This document shows positions 32,298 through 39,356 of a stretch of 64,000 nucleotides of DNA, in pieces. This DNA is from Leuconostoc inhae (GTDB lineage Bacteria > Bacillota > Bacilli > Lactobacillales > Lactobacillaceae). The notes under the pieces were generated by a model. That model was not told the origin of the DNA and searched no databases. It saw nothing but the letters and a program-made list of their open reading frames with translations. Positions within the stretch are counted from its first letter, which is position 1. Each line of letters begins with the position of its first letter. The stretch spans positions 1-64,000 of the forward strand of contig NZ_BPKW01000003.1 of assembly GCF_019656015.1 (NCBI RefSeq). Direction: 5' to 3'. Both the position numbers and the translations under genes were made by a program.

Positions 32298-32471
32298 AAA
32301 GTTAGTTAACCAAAGCTATCGTGTCAAAAAAGTATGTGATTTAAACAAAACATTGTCCGTTTGAATGATGTAAACTTTAGGGTTGTGCTGTCATGGCAAT
32401 GCTAATCATTAACGCTATGTCATGTTTAGCATTTCTGTACAAATAAAATATTTGTGCGGAAATGCTTTTTT
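32298..32471 (+). ncRNA. Attenuator-like leader RNA or small RNA with its own terminator
   Basis: The RNA of about 175 bases starts at a consensus promoter and ends at a strong terminator (AGCATTTC.GTACAAATA, loop AAA, TATTTGTGC.GAAATGCT, then TTTTT; 32428-32471). AATGCTAA (32398-32405) is complementary to TTAGCATT (32426-32433), which overlaps the 5' arm of the terminator, so a competing antiterminator can form. This is the layout of a riboswitch or other attenuator for the downstream GAF gene; an independent small RNA is the alternative. I do not recognise a known riboswitch or T-box motif in it. Confidence 0.65.
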
Positions 32472-32522
32472 GATAAATTGAAGCTCAGTGATAGCGCCTT
32501 AATAAAATTGGAGGATTAACAG

Positions 32523-33008
32523 ATGTCAGAAATTCAAAAAAATGCGCCTTTAATTTCGCAGTTATTGGCAACCTGGATTAAAGGTGAAAACAGTGAGTCT
32601 TACACGCTTGCTAATTATGCTAATGCTGCCGCAATCCTATTTCAAAATATGACTGCAGTGAATTGGGCAGGATTTTATTTGTATCATGCAGAAACAAATA
32701 CGTTAGCTTTGGGACCATTTTTAGGAAAACCGGCTACGGCTTTGATTGCACCTGACAAGGGTGTTGTGGGTAACGCTTTTACAGCACAGAAAACAATTGT
32801 TGTGCCAGATGTGCATGCTTTTTCGGGTCATATTGTATGTGATGTTGATTCAAATGCAGAAATTGTGATACCAATTACAACTGCAAATGGTCAAAAAATT
32901 GGTGTTTTGGATATTGACTCAACGCAACTCAATCGATTTAGTAAACAAGAACAGGCTGATTTGGAACATTTTGTTCAGACTTTGATACAGTATATTGAAG
33001 TGTCTTAA
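32523..33008 (+). CDS. GAF-domain protein, free methionine-(R)-sulfoxide reductase-like
   Basis: A 161-residue single GAF domain of the fRMsr (YebR/MsrC) family, which reduces free L-methionine-(R)-sulfoxide. The conserved blocks GPFLGKPA, DVHAFSGHIVCD, SNAEIVIP and GVLDIDS are all present. The only cysteine in the protein is the one in HIVCD, corresponding to the nucleophile; the two other cysteines used for disulfide formation in the E. coli enzyme correspond here to Thr and Val. Activity may need an external thiol or may be altered. GGAGG precedes the ATG, and the gene sits behind an attenuator-like leader. Confidence 0.82.
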   Translation: MSEIQKNAPLISQLLATWIKGENSESYTLANYANAAAILFQNMTAVNWAGFYLYHAETNTLALGPFLGKPATALIAPDKGVVGNAFTAQKTIVVPDVHAFSGHIVCDVDSNAEIVIPITTANGQKIGVLDIDSTQLNRFSKQEQADLEHFVQTLIQYIEVS

Positions 33009-33094
33009 TTCGGTACGACTATTGGTTTTTGTCAAATGACTGTTGTGGTATTTAAAACTATGCGGCAGCAATAGAATTTAAAAAGAGGTTTATT

Positions 33095-34609
33095 ATGTGG
33101 GGCACACTAATTGCTCGTCACACGCAATTTTTTGCTGCGCTATGGCAGCATATTCAATTGACAGTCAGTGCCGTTGTGATTGCAGCGTTGATTGCAATAC
33201 CACTTGCTATTTGGGCTGAAAGGCATGGACGTTATGCTGAGTGGCTTTTACAAATCACTAGCATATTTCAAACGTTACCGTCATTAGCTATACTTGGTTT
33301 GCTAATCCCACTTGTTGGCATTGGCACACCAGCAGCCTTAATAGCACTGGTGATTTATGCGTTATTGCCTATTTTTCAAAATACTTACTTAGGATTAACA
33401 GGCGTTGATCCAGGTGTATTGGACGGCGGTCGTGCGCTTGGGCTGCCACGGCGATTACTATTACGTAAAATTCAAATACCGTTAGCTATGCCAAGTATCA
33501 TTGCAGGCATTAGAACGGCGACTGTTTTGATTATTGGCACAGCAACATTAGCGTCATTAATTGGTGCCGGTGGTTTGGGAGACTTCATTCTCCTAGGTAT
33601 TGATCGTAATAATACGAATTTAATTTTGATTGGCGCCTTGGCGTCAGCTTTGTTAGCTATTGTTGGTGGTTTGATGATTACTTTTGTAGTAAACCTAAGT
33701 GGTTGGTTACGAAAAAGTGTGGTCAGTATTTTGATCTTATTATTTGTTGGTGGTAGCATTTTACCATTAATACCACAAAAACAAGCACCGCAAACTATTA
33801 CAATTGCTGGTAAACTCGGTTCTGAACCAGAAATTTTAATTAATATGTATGCTGCATTGATTAAACAGGCGCAACCAAATACAAAAATCGAGTTACGACC
33901 AAATTTTGGTGTGACAACTTTTCTGTCTTCAGCACTAAAAAGTAGTAAAATTGATATTTATCCAGAATTTACAGGAACGATTACAGAATCTTTTGCTAAA
34001 CCTGCTATAAAATTACCGGCTGGTGCCGATGCTAAAACAACTTACGAAGCGGCAAAAGACGTGGCAGCAAAACAAGGGCTATTTTTAACACAACCAATGC
34101 GTTTTAATGACACCTATGCTATTGCTGTACCCATAAAAGTAGCCAAGCAATACGATCTGAAAACGATTGGGGATTTGAAACATCTGCCAAATGCCAAAGC
34201 AGGTATGACCGCTGAATTTTTAGATAGGTCTGATGGTATGCCAGGTATTGAGAAAACATATAATCTTAATATACCAACAGTGAGTTTAGATCCAGCAATC
34301 CGATATCATGCTATGAATCAAAAGCAGATAAACGTTGTCGATGCGTATTCAACAGATTCACAGTTAGTAGAATATAAGTTACAAGCATTAAACGATGATC
34401 GCCATTTTTTCCCAATTTATCAAGGTGCTGCGCTAATGAAAAATAGTTTTGCGACCCAAAATCCCAAAATAGTTGCTGCTATTAATCGCTTAACGGGAAA
34501 AATTTCAAACTCGGATATGCAAAAAATGAATTATGCTGTCAATGTTAAGCATGAATCTGCAGGCCAAGTAGCGAAACACTACTTAACAACTCATAATTTA
34601 CTCAAATGA
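33095..34609 (+). CDS. Osmolyte (glycine betaine/carnitine/choline) ABC permease fused to its binding protein
   Basis: A 504-residue fusion. Residues 1 to about 215 are the OpuB/OpuC-type permease, with the ABC-interaction loop GGRALGLPRRLLLRKIQIPLA. After a further membrane helix the remainder (about 230-504) is an OpuAC/OpuBC-type substrate-binding domain (GSEPEILINMYAALI, SALKSSKIDIYPEFTGT). The binding domain would face outward, tethered to the membrane. The expected ATPase gene is not adjacent on either side, so the ATPase must be encoded elsewhere. AGAGG precedes the start. The SprT gene overlaps the stop as ATGA. Confidence 0.87.
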   Translation: MWGTLIARHTQFFAALWQHIQLTVSAVVIAALIAIPLAIWAERHGRYAEWLLQITSIFQTLPSLAILGLLIPLVGIGTPAALIALVIYALLPIFQNTYLGLTGVDPGVLDGGRALGLPRRLLLRKIQIPLAMPSIIAGIRTATVLIIGTATLASLIGAGGLGDFILLGIDRNNTNLILIGALASALLAIVGGLMITFVVNLSGWLRKSVVSILILLFVGGSILPLIPQKQAPQTITIAGKLGSEPEILINMYAALIKQAQPNTKIELRPNFGVTTFLSSALKSSKIDIYPEFTGTITESFAKPAIKLPAGADAKTTYEAAKDVAAKQGLFLTQPMRFNDTYAIAVPIKVAKQYDLKTIGDLKHLPNAKAGMTAEFLDRSDGMPGIEKTYNLNIPTVSLDPAIRYHAMNQKQINVVDAYSTDSQLVEYKLQALNDDRHFFPIYQGAALMKNSFATQNPKIVAAINRLTGKISNSDMQKMNYAVNVKHESAGQVAKHYLTTHNLLK

Positions 34610-35052
34610 TGACAGAATATGAACTGCAAACGCTTGTCATGGAAATTTCAAAAAAATATTTTGGCCGATCATTTGATCATAATGCAAGTTTTAATACACG
34701 GCTAAGAACGACCGGCGGTCGCTATTTACTGGCTAGCCATAATTTGGAATTTAATTTAAAAATGGCTAATTTACCAGAATTTGAAGGTATCATTAAACAT
34801 GAATTGACACATTATCATTTGCACATACAAAAACGAGGCTATCAACATAAAGATTTAGATTTCAAAAGATTACTCGCACAAGTGGGCGGTTCACGCTTCG
34901 CACCATCGCTAAAGCGGGAACAAAAAATTTGGTTATATCGTTGTGAAAATGAACATAATATCATGCGAAAACGACGTGTGCAAGAAGGTAATTATCGGTG
35001 TGGCCTGTGCGGCGGGGGAATACACTTTGTTGGTCAAACTGGCAATAAATAA
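34606..35052 (+). CDS. SprT-like zinc-dependent protein
   Basis: A 148-residue SprT/SprT-like (YdcK-type) family protein. The zinc-metalloprotease motif HELTH lies at residues 65-69, followed by H71, and a C-terminal zinc ribbon is outlined by YRCENEH and YRCGLCGG. Family members are predicted metalloproteases; eukaryotic relatives act on DNA-protein crosslinks, but the bacterial substrate is not known. The start overlaps the stop of the permease fusion, which suggests coupling rather than shared function. Confidence 0.85.
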   Translation: MMTEYELQTLVMEISKKYFGRSFDHNASFNTRLRTTGGRYLLASHNLEFNLKMANLPEFEGIIKHELTHYHLHIQKRGYQHKDLDFKRLLAQVGGSRFAPSLKREQKIWLYRCENEHNIMRKRRVQEGNYRCGLCGGGIHFVGQTGNK

Positions 35053-35101
35053 CCGTCTTCAGTTATAATGATTGTAGACGTAATTAGAAAGTGAGAATAA
35101 C

Positions 35102-35929
35102 ATGATTCAGTTGATTTTATCTGACCTTGATGAAACACTATTAAACGATGATGGGTCTATTCATCAAAAAAATATTGATGCCATTCAAAAATTTACGCAA
35201 AATGGTGGCTATTTTGTGCCAAATACTGGTCGATCGTATAAGTCAGTTACTGGCACATTAAATACGCTAGGTTTAAATCAAACAAGACAATATGTTGTTT
35301 CGTATAACGGCGGGGCGATTGTCGCTATTGATCCTGATGGCAAAGAAGAAGTTATTGCCCAGCATAGTATGTCACTTGATTTGGCAAAAAAAATTTTTAA
35401 GCTTGGACAAATTCAAGCTGATGTCGATACACACATTTATACGTTAGATAAATTATTTATTTATAATATTTCACCCGCTGACAAGCAATATATGAGTGAA
35501 CGACAAGTACCATATACTGAAATAAAAAGTGATGATTTAACTTTTCTAGCTCATGAAAAACCAATTATGAAAGTTATTTTTGAACATAGTGAGCCATCGG
35601 TACGGCAAAAAATTGCTGATAACGTGACAAACGAGTTAGCGTCATCGGTTTTGTTGACGTTTAGTTCAAATCGTTATGTTGAATTTAATCCTAAAGGGGT
35701 CGATAAGGGTGTCACTGGATTAGAATTGGCAGATATACTACAGATTAATCATGATAATACAGCTGCCTTAGGTGATAATTTAAATGATGCGGCACAAATT
35801 AAAGCTGCAGGTATCGGTGTAGCTGTTGCCAATGCCAAACAAGAAATTAAAGATATTGCTGATATTGTGTTAACGACAACTAACAATGAGGCTGCCGTTG
35901 CTGATTTTATTGAAAATTATGTGAAATAA
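35102..35929 (+). CDS. Cof-type HAD-superfamily phosphatase
   Basis: A 275-residue HAD hydrolase of the Cof/IIB subfamily. The nucleophile motif DLDET has Asp8 and Asp10, motif II lies in VPNTGRSY, the lysine motif is in NPKGVDKG, and motif IV is GDNLNDAAQ. These enzymes dephosphorylate sugar phosphates, nucleotides or cofactor phosphates; the substrate is not predictable. It is followed two bases later by a small membrane protein gene. Confidence 0.88.
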   Translation: MIQLILSDLDETLLNDDGSIHQKNIDAIQKFTQNGGYFVPNTGRSYKSVTGTLNTLGLNQTRQYVVSYNGGAIVAIDPDGKEEVIAQHSMSLDLAKKIFKLGQIQADVDTHIYTLDKLFIYNISPADKQYMSERQVPYTEIKSDDLTFLAHEKPIMKVIFEHSEPSVRQKIADNVTNELASSVLLTFSSNRYVEFNPKGVDKGVTGLELADILQINHDNTAALGDNLNDAAQIKAAGIGVAVANAKQEIKDIADIVLTTTNNEAAVADFIENYVK

Positions 35930-35931
35930 TT

Positions 35932-36138
35932 ATGAAGAATTGGCTTGCAAGTGTCATGCTTGGCGTGATAACACTCATTTTATTTTTAGGGCTATTTTTT
36001 CTAAGTGATAGCCAACAGTGGCCAAAAGGTATCACAATTGGCTTGACAGTTATTTTATTGATTATTGTTAATGCGAGTTTTACTTGGCTTTTTTGGCAAT
36101 CGCGTAAGCAACATTTAAACGAAGAAGAGGATAATTGA
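35932..36138 (+). CDS. Small two-helix membrane protein
   Basis: A 68-residue protein with two hydrophobic segments (about 5-25 and 32-56) and a charged tail SRKQHLNEEEDN. I do not recognise a family. It lies between the HAD gene and the CPBP gene with almost no spacing, so all three are probably co-transcribed. It has no ribosome site of its own beyond the end of the upstream gene, implying coupling. Confidence 0.65.
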   Translation: MKNWLASVMLGVITLILFLGLFFLSDSQQWPKGITIGLTVILLIIVNASFTWLFWQSRKQHLNEEEDN

Positions 36139-36875
36139 ATTTGCTTGATTTAAGGCACGAACCGCAACCAAAGTATCTTTTTCAAAGAATAATAAATTTT
36201 ATTATCGTGACGTTGTTAATCATGATCACGCCGGTACTATTAGGTATTGCAGTATTACAAAAATCTGTTGCGCTACAAGTACTTTGTGTTTTGATCATGT
36301 TTTTAATCTATGCTGCGATTGGTTATTATGCCTATAATTTGTTAAAAAAAACAACAATAAAACCTATTTTCCATAAACCAAATATGAGGCATTGGCAGCA
36401 TATTTGGTATCTTATGGGCGTGTTTTCTCTGATGATATGCTTGGAATATGTCATCATTTTTTTACGAATACATCTGACTGGTGTGTCGACAACGGCAAAT
36501 CAAACCGCTATTGATAATTTAACTTCAAATTTGAATGTGACAATGGTTGGTATGATTATATACGGTGTCTTCTTGGCACCTGTTGTTGAAGAAATTATTT
36601 TTCGAGGACTAGTTATTAATTATTTTTTCCGTCAATCATGGTGGTGGGCAAGTATTATTCTTTCAGGCTTATTATTTGCTTTCCCACATATGAATGAGAT
36701 ACCAACTAATTTAGCTGATGTGTTGGGTTATCTGATTTATATGCTCATGGGGATGGTATTGGCCTTTGTATACAAAAAAACTGGTAATTTACAAGATAGC
36801 ATCATGATTCATTTTATCAATAATGCTGTTACAATGTTACCGATGCTCATTATGGCAATTAGTAAAGCTATGTAA
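36135..36875 (+). CDS. CPBP-family intramembrane metalloprotease homologue
   Basis: About 246 residues and seven to eight membrane helices. The family signature is complete: EEIIFRG (Glu152, Glu153, Arg157), FAFPHMNE and HFINNAV. Relatives cleave prenylated proteins or serve as bacteriocin immunity/maturation factors in lactic acid bacteria; no bacteriocin gene is next to this copy. No ATG fits. A TTG at 36135 overlaps the previous stop, and another TTG at 36141 lies ten bases after GAGG; either may be used. A strong bidirectional terminator follows. Confidence 0.8.
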   Translation: MNLLDLRHEPQPKYLFQRIINFIIVTLLIMITPVLLGIAVLQKSVALQVLCVLIMFLIYAAIGYYAYNLLKKTTIKPIFHKPNMRHWQHIWYLMGVFSLMICLEYVIIFLRIHLTGVSTTANQTAIDNLTSNLNVTMVGMIIYGVFLAPVVEEIIFRGLVINYFFRQSWWWASIILSGLLFAFPHMNEIPTNLADVLGYLIYMLMGMVLAFVYKKTGNLQDSIMIHFINNAVTMLPMLIMAISKAM

Positions 36876-36916
36876 TATAAAAGATGTCGCTACATGTGTA
36901 GCGACATCTTTTATAT
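36875..36916. terminator. Bidirectional terminator between the CPBP gene and pepQ
   Basis: A perfect 20-base inverted repeat with a two-base centre (AAAAGATGTCGCTACA and its complement at the core), flanked by A and T runs between convergent genes. Confidence 0.92.
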
Positions 36917-36923
36917 TGAGTAG

Positions 36924-38021
36924 TTAAAATTGTAATAATTCTTTAGATGTATGCGTGTAGGAAACAAAGCCATCGGTGCTCATGTAACCTGAATCTTCAA
37001 GTCGAACGCCAGCAACACCTGGCATATAAATACCTGGTTCAATTGAAAAAACCATACCTTCTTGTAGTATTAGATCGTTACCAGCCATGATTGAGGGGAA
37101 TTCATGAACAGAGGATCCGAGACCGTGTCCTAAACGGTGTACAAAATAGTCACCATAACCTGCTTTAATAATAATCTGACGCGCAATGGCATCTAGTTCG
37201 CTTGCAGTCATGCCAATTTTTGCCTGTGATTGTGCAGCAAGCTGTGCTTCTAATGTCACTGCATGAATTTCTTTAGCCTGTTTGCTCACTTCACCAAAAG
37301 CTACTGTGCGAGTGGCGTCAGAGGCATAGCCTTCTGTCATTGTACCTAAATCAAACAGTGCCATATCTCCTTGCTGCAGTGTGCGTGTTGAAGTTGCACC
37401 ATGGGGGTCGGCGGCATGATCACCAAATTGTACTAAGGTGTCAAAACTCATAGCAGGGACGCCAGATTTTTTGAGATCATATTCTATTTTTGCTGCAACG
37501 GCTAATTCTGAGATACCTTCAGTTAATGTGTGAAATCCAATATCAAATGCACGATCTGCATCATGGCCAGCAGCAATCATGTGCGCAATTTCTGCTGGGG
37601 TTTTAATAAGCCTTAGGCGGTTAATTTGATCTGTAATGTCCATATTGAACGAGGCTGATGGATACGCTGATTGCAGCGCATGATAACGTGAAACTGATAA
37701 GTTATCAGCTTCGATAGCAAAAGATTGACCTGGTGTCGCATTTTTGATGTGAGCGGTAAGTTTATCCCAAGGTTTCTCTTGATCTTCATAACCAAATGCT
37801 TGAAAATGCCAACCGCTTTCTTTCATGCTGTTGACTTCCAAGGCTGGGCCAAATAAAAATGGTGACTGTCCTGATATGAGAACGAGTGCCAGTACGCGTT
37901 CAATCGGATCGGATTCAAATCCTGATAGATAAGCAACGCTATGAAAATCGGTTATTATAGCGCCAGCAAGTGAATTTTTTTCAAGCCAAGTTGTTAATGT
38001 GGCTATTTTTTCCTTATTCAT
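36924..38021 (-). CDS. pepQ: Xaa-Pro dipeptidase (prolidase)
   Basis: M24-family metallopeptidase cleaving X-Pro dipeptides. The pita-bread metal ligands are visible in order: FDLGTMTEGYASDATRT (two Asp), HRLGHGLGSSVHEFP (His), EPGIYMPG (Glu) and VRLEDSG (Glu). 365 residues, AAAGGAT ribosome site. It is divergent from ccpA, the arrangement found across many lactic acid bacteria, and the shared intergenic region contains a perfect cre. Confidence 0.93.
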   Translation of the reverse strand: MNKEKIATLTTWLEKNSLAGAIITDFHSVAYLSGFESDPIERVLALVLISGQSPFLFGPALEVNSMKESGWHFQAFGYEDQEKPWDKLTAHIKNATPGQSFAIEADNLSVSRYHALQSAYPSASFNMDITDQINRLRLIKTPAEIAHMIAAGHDADRAFDIGFHTLTEGISELAVAAKIEYDLKKSGVPAMSFDTLVQFGDHAADPHGATSTRTLQQGDMALFDLGTMTEGYASDATRTVAFGEVSKQAKEIHAVTLEAQLAAQSQAKIGMTASELDAIARQIIIKAGYGDYFVHRLGHGLGSSVHEFPSIMAGNDLILQEGMVFSIEPGIYMPGVAGVRLEDSGYMSTDGFVSYTHTSKELLQF

Positions 38022-38132
38022 AAAAATAGATCCTTTTTTAATTAGTTACTAATTACATTTTAACACTTACAATAAAAATTATCTTTTCTTGTAACAAACA
38101 GAAACAATGATGAAAACTTGTAAAAATAGCAT

Positions 38133-38169
38133 TGTAAGCGTTTGCAATTTGCTATTTCTTTGATATAAT
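38133..38169 (+). promoter_or_regulatory. ccpA promoter with a perfect cre over its -35
   Basis: TGTAAGCGTTTGCA (38133-38146) matches all 14 positions of TGWAARCGYTWNCW. Its end forms the -35 TTTGCA (38141-38146), 17 bases before TATAAT (38164-38169), which also carries the extended element TG-A. CcpA bound here would exclude RNA polymerase, so negative autoregulation is expected; the site may also affect divergent pepQ. Confidence 0.87.
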
Positions 38170-38184
38170 AAGAAGGGGTCAATT

Positions 38185-38202
38185 ATGAAAAAATTTAATT
38201 GA
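38185..38202 (+). other. Five-codon mini-ORF in the ccpA leader
   Basis: AGAAGGGGTCAATTATG opens a frame Met-Lys-Lys-Phe-Asn-stop. An almost identical ribosome site and start, AGAAGGTCAATTATG, recurs 44 bases later as the ccpA start. The first copy lies at the very 5' end of the predicted message. Confidence 0.55.
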
Positions 38203-38228
38203 ATAAAAAATAAAAAAGAAGGTCAATT

Positions 38229-39236
38229 ATGCAGAAAAAAAATTCAGCAACAATTTACGATGTCGCACACCGTGTAGGCGTGTCTTTAGCAACAGTTTCT
38301 CGGGTTGTTAACGGAAACAGTAATGTACGCGACTCAACAAAACGTAAAGTGTTAGACGCAATCGAGGAACTTGGCTATCATCCAAATGCTGTTGCGCGTG
38401 GATTGGCGTCGAAAAAAACAACAACAATTGGTGTTGTTATGCCAGACGTAACCGATGTCTACTATTCAGAATTAGCGCGTGGTATTGATGATGTGGCAAA
38501 TATGTATCATTATGATGTTTTGTTAACAAATACCGATGAAGATCCTGTTCGCGAAACGATGGCTGTGAACAATTTGGCAAGTAAGCAAGTTGATGGTATT
38601 ATTTTTATGGGTAATGAGCTGGACCATGAAGTTGTGAATACAATTTCTGGCGTCAATGCACCAGTTGTCTTAGCAGGTTCTCTAGATAGTGATGAACAAT
38701 TACCAAGTGTCAACATTGATTATGTTGCAGCTATTAAAGAGGCGGTCACAGCGGTCATTAAAAATGGACACAATCGTGTGGCAATTGTGACCGGACCAGT
38801 GGCGCATGCAATTAACGGTATGCATCGTTTGGTTGGTTATAAAAAAGCACTTGAGGAGGCGCAAATAGAATTTGACGATTCTTTATTGTTTGTAACGCAT
38901 CAAGATTATGCTGCAGGCCTCCAAGTTGCTGAAAGAATTCTTGCCACAGGTGCAACAGCAGTTGTGACATATGATGACGAGATTGCTATTGGCATTATGA
39001 ATTATTTGCGTGATCATGGCAAAAAAATTCCTGAAGACTTTGAAATCATCACATCAAACGACACTAAGTTTACAATTATAACGCGACCTCAAGTTACTTC
39101 TATTGGGCAACCTAAGTATGATATTGGCGCTGTTGCTATGAGAATGCTGACAAAGTTAATGAACAATGAAAAAATTGAACTCACACAAGTTAAATTACCA
39201 CATACTTTAGAACGACGTGGAACGACAATTAATTAA
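38229..39236 (+). CDS. ccpA: Catabolite control protein A
   Basis: LacI/GalR-family master regulator of carbon catabolite control, binding cre sites together with Ser46-phosphorylated HPr. The N-terminal HTH reads TIYDVAHRVGVSLATVSRVVNGN, and the hinge helix region ends NAVARGLASKKT, followed by the effector core with the expected GVVMPDVTDVYYSEL. 335 residues. Its perfect cre overlaps its own promoter, and cre sites also lie at the pdh and ketogluconate promoters here. The divergent pepQ neighbour is the classic context. Confidence 0.95.
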   Translation: MQKKNSATIYDVAHRVGVSLATVSRVVNGNSNVRDSTKRKVLDAIEELGYHPNAVARGLASKKTTTIGVVMPDVTDVYYSELARGIDDVANMYHYDVLLTNTDEDPVRETMAVNNLASKQVDGIIFMGNELDHEVVNTISGVNAPVVLAGSLDSDEQLPSVNIDYVAAIKEAVTAVIKNGHNRVAIVTGPVAHAINGMHRLVGYKKALEEAQIEFDDSLLFVTHQDYAAGLQVAERILATGATAVVTYDDEIAIGIMNYLRDHGKKIPEDFEIITSNDTKFTIITRPQVTSIGQPKYDIGAVAMRMLTKLMNNEKIELTQVKLPHTLERRGTTIN

Positions 39237-39356
39237 AAATATATGTTAAAGAAATAAATCCGTAACAATTGACATTTAAACGTAAAAAAAGTAAACTAAT
39301 AAAAGTGGTTTGCTTTTTATTTTGAAGAAATGTACTAGGGAAGGTTTGTTTTTCAA

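Noticed and set aside
32298-32471. Assignment of the leader RNA as 6S RNA, SRP RNA or a T-box
   Set aside because: No GGTACC T-box motif, no SRP GGAAG/GCAGCC loop, and no closing long stem joining 5' and 3' ends as in 6S RNA was seen; left as unassigned.
36135-36875. CPBP protein as immunity factor of the bacteriocin locus
   Set aside because: It lies 24 kb away in a different operon; the family is widespread and often unrelated to bacteriocins.
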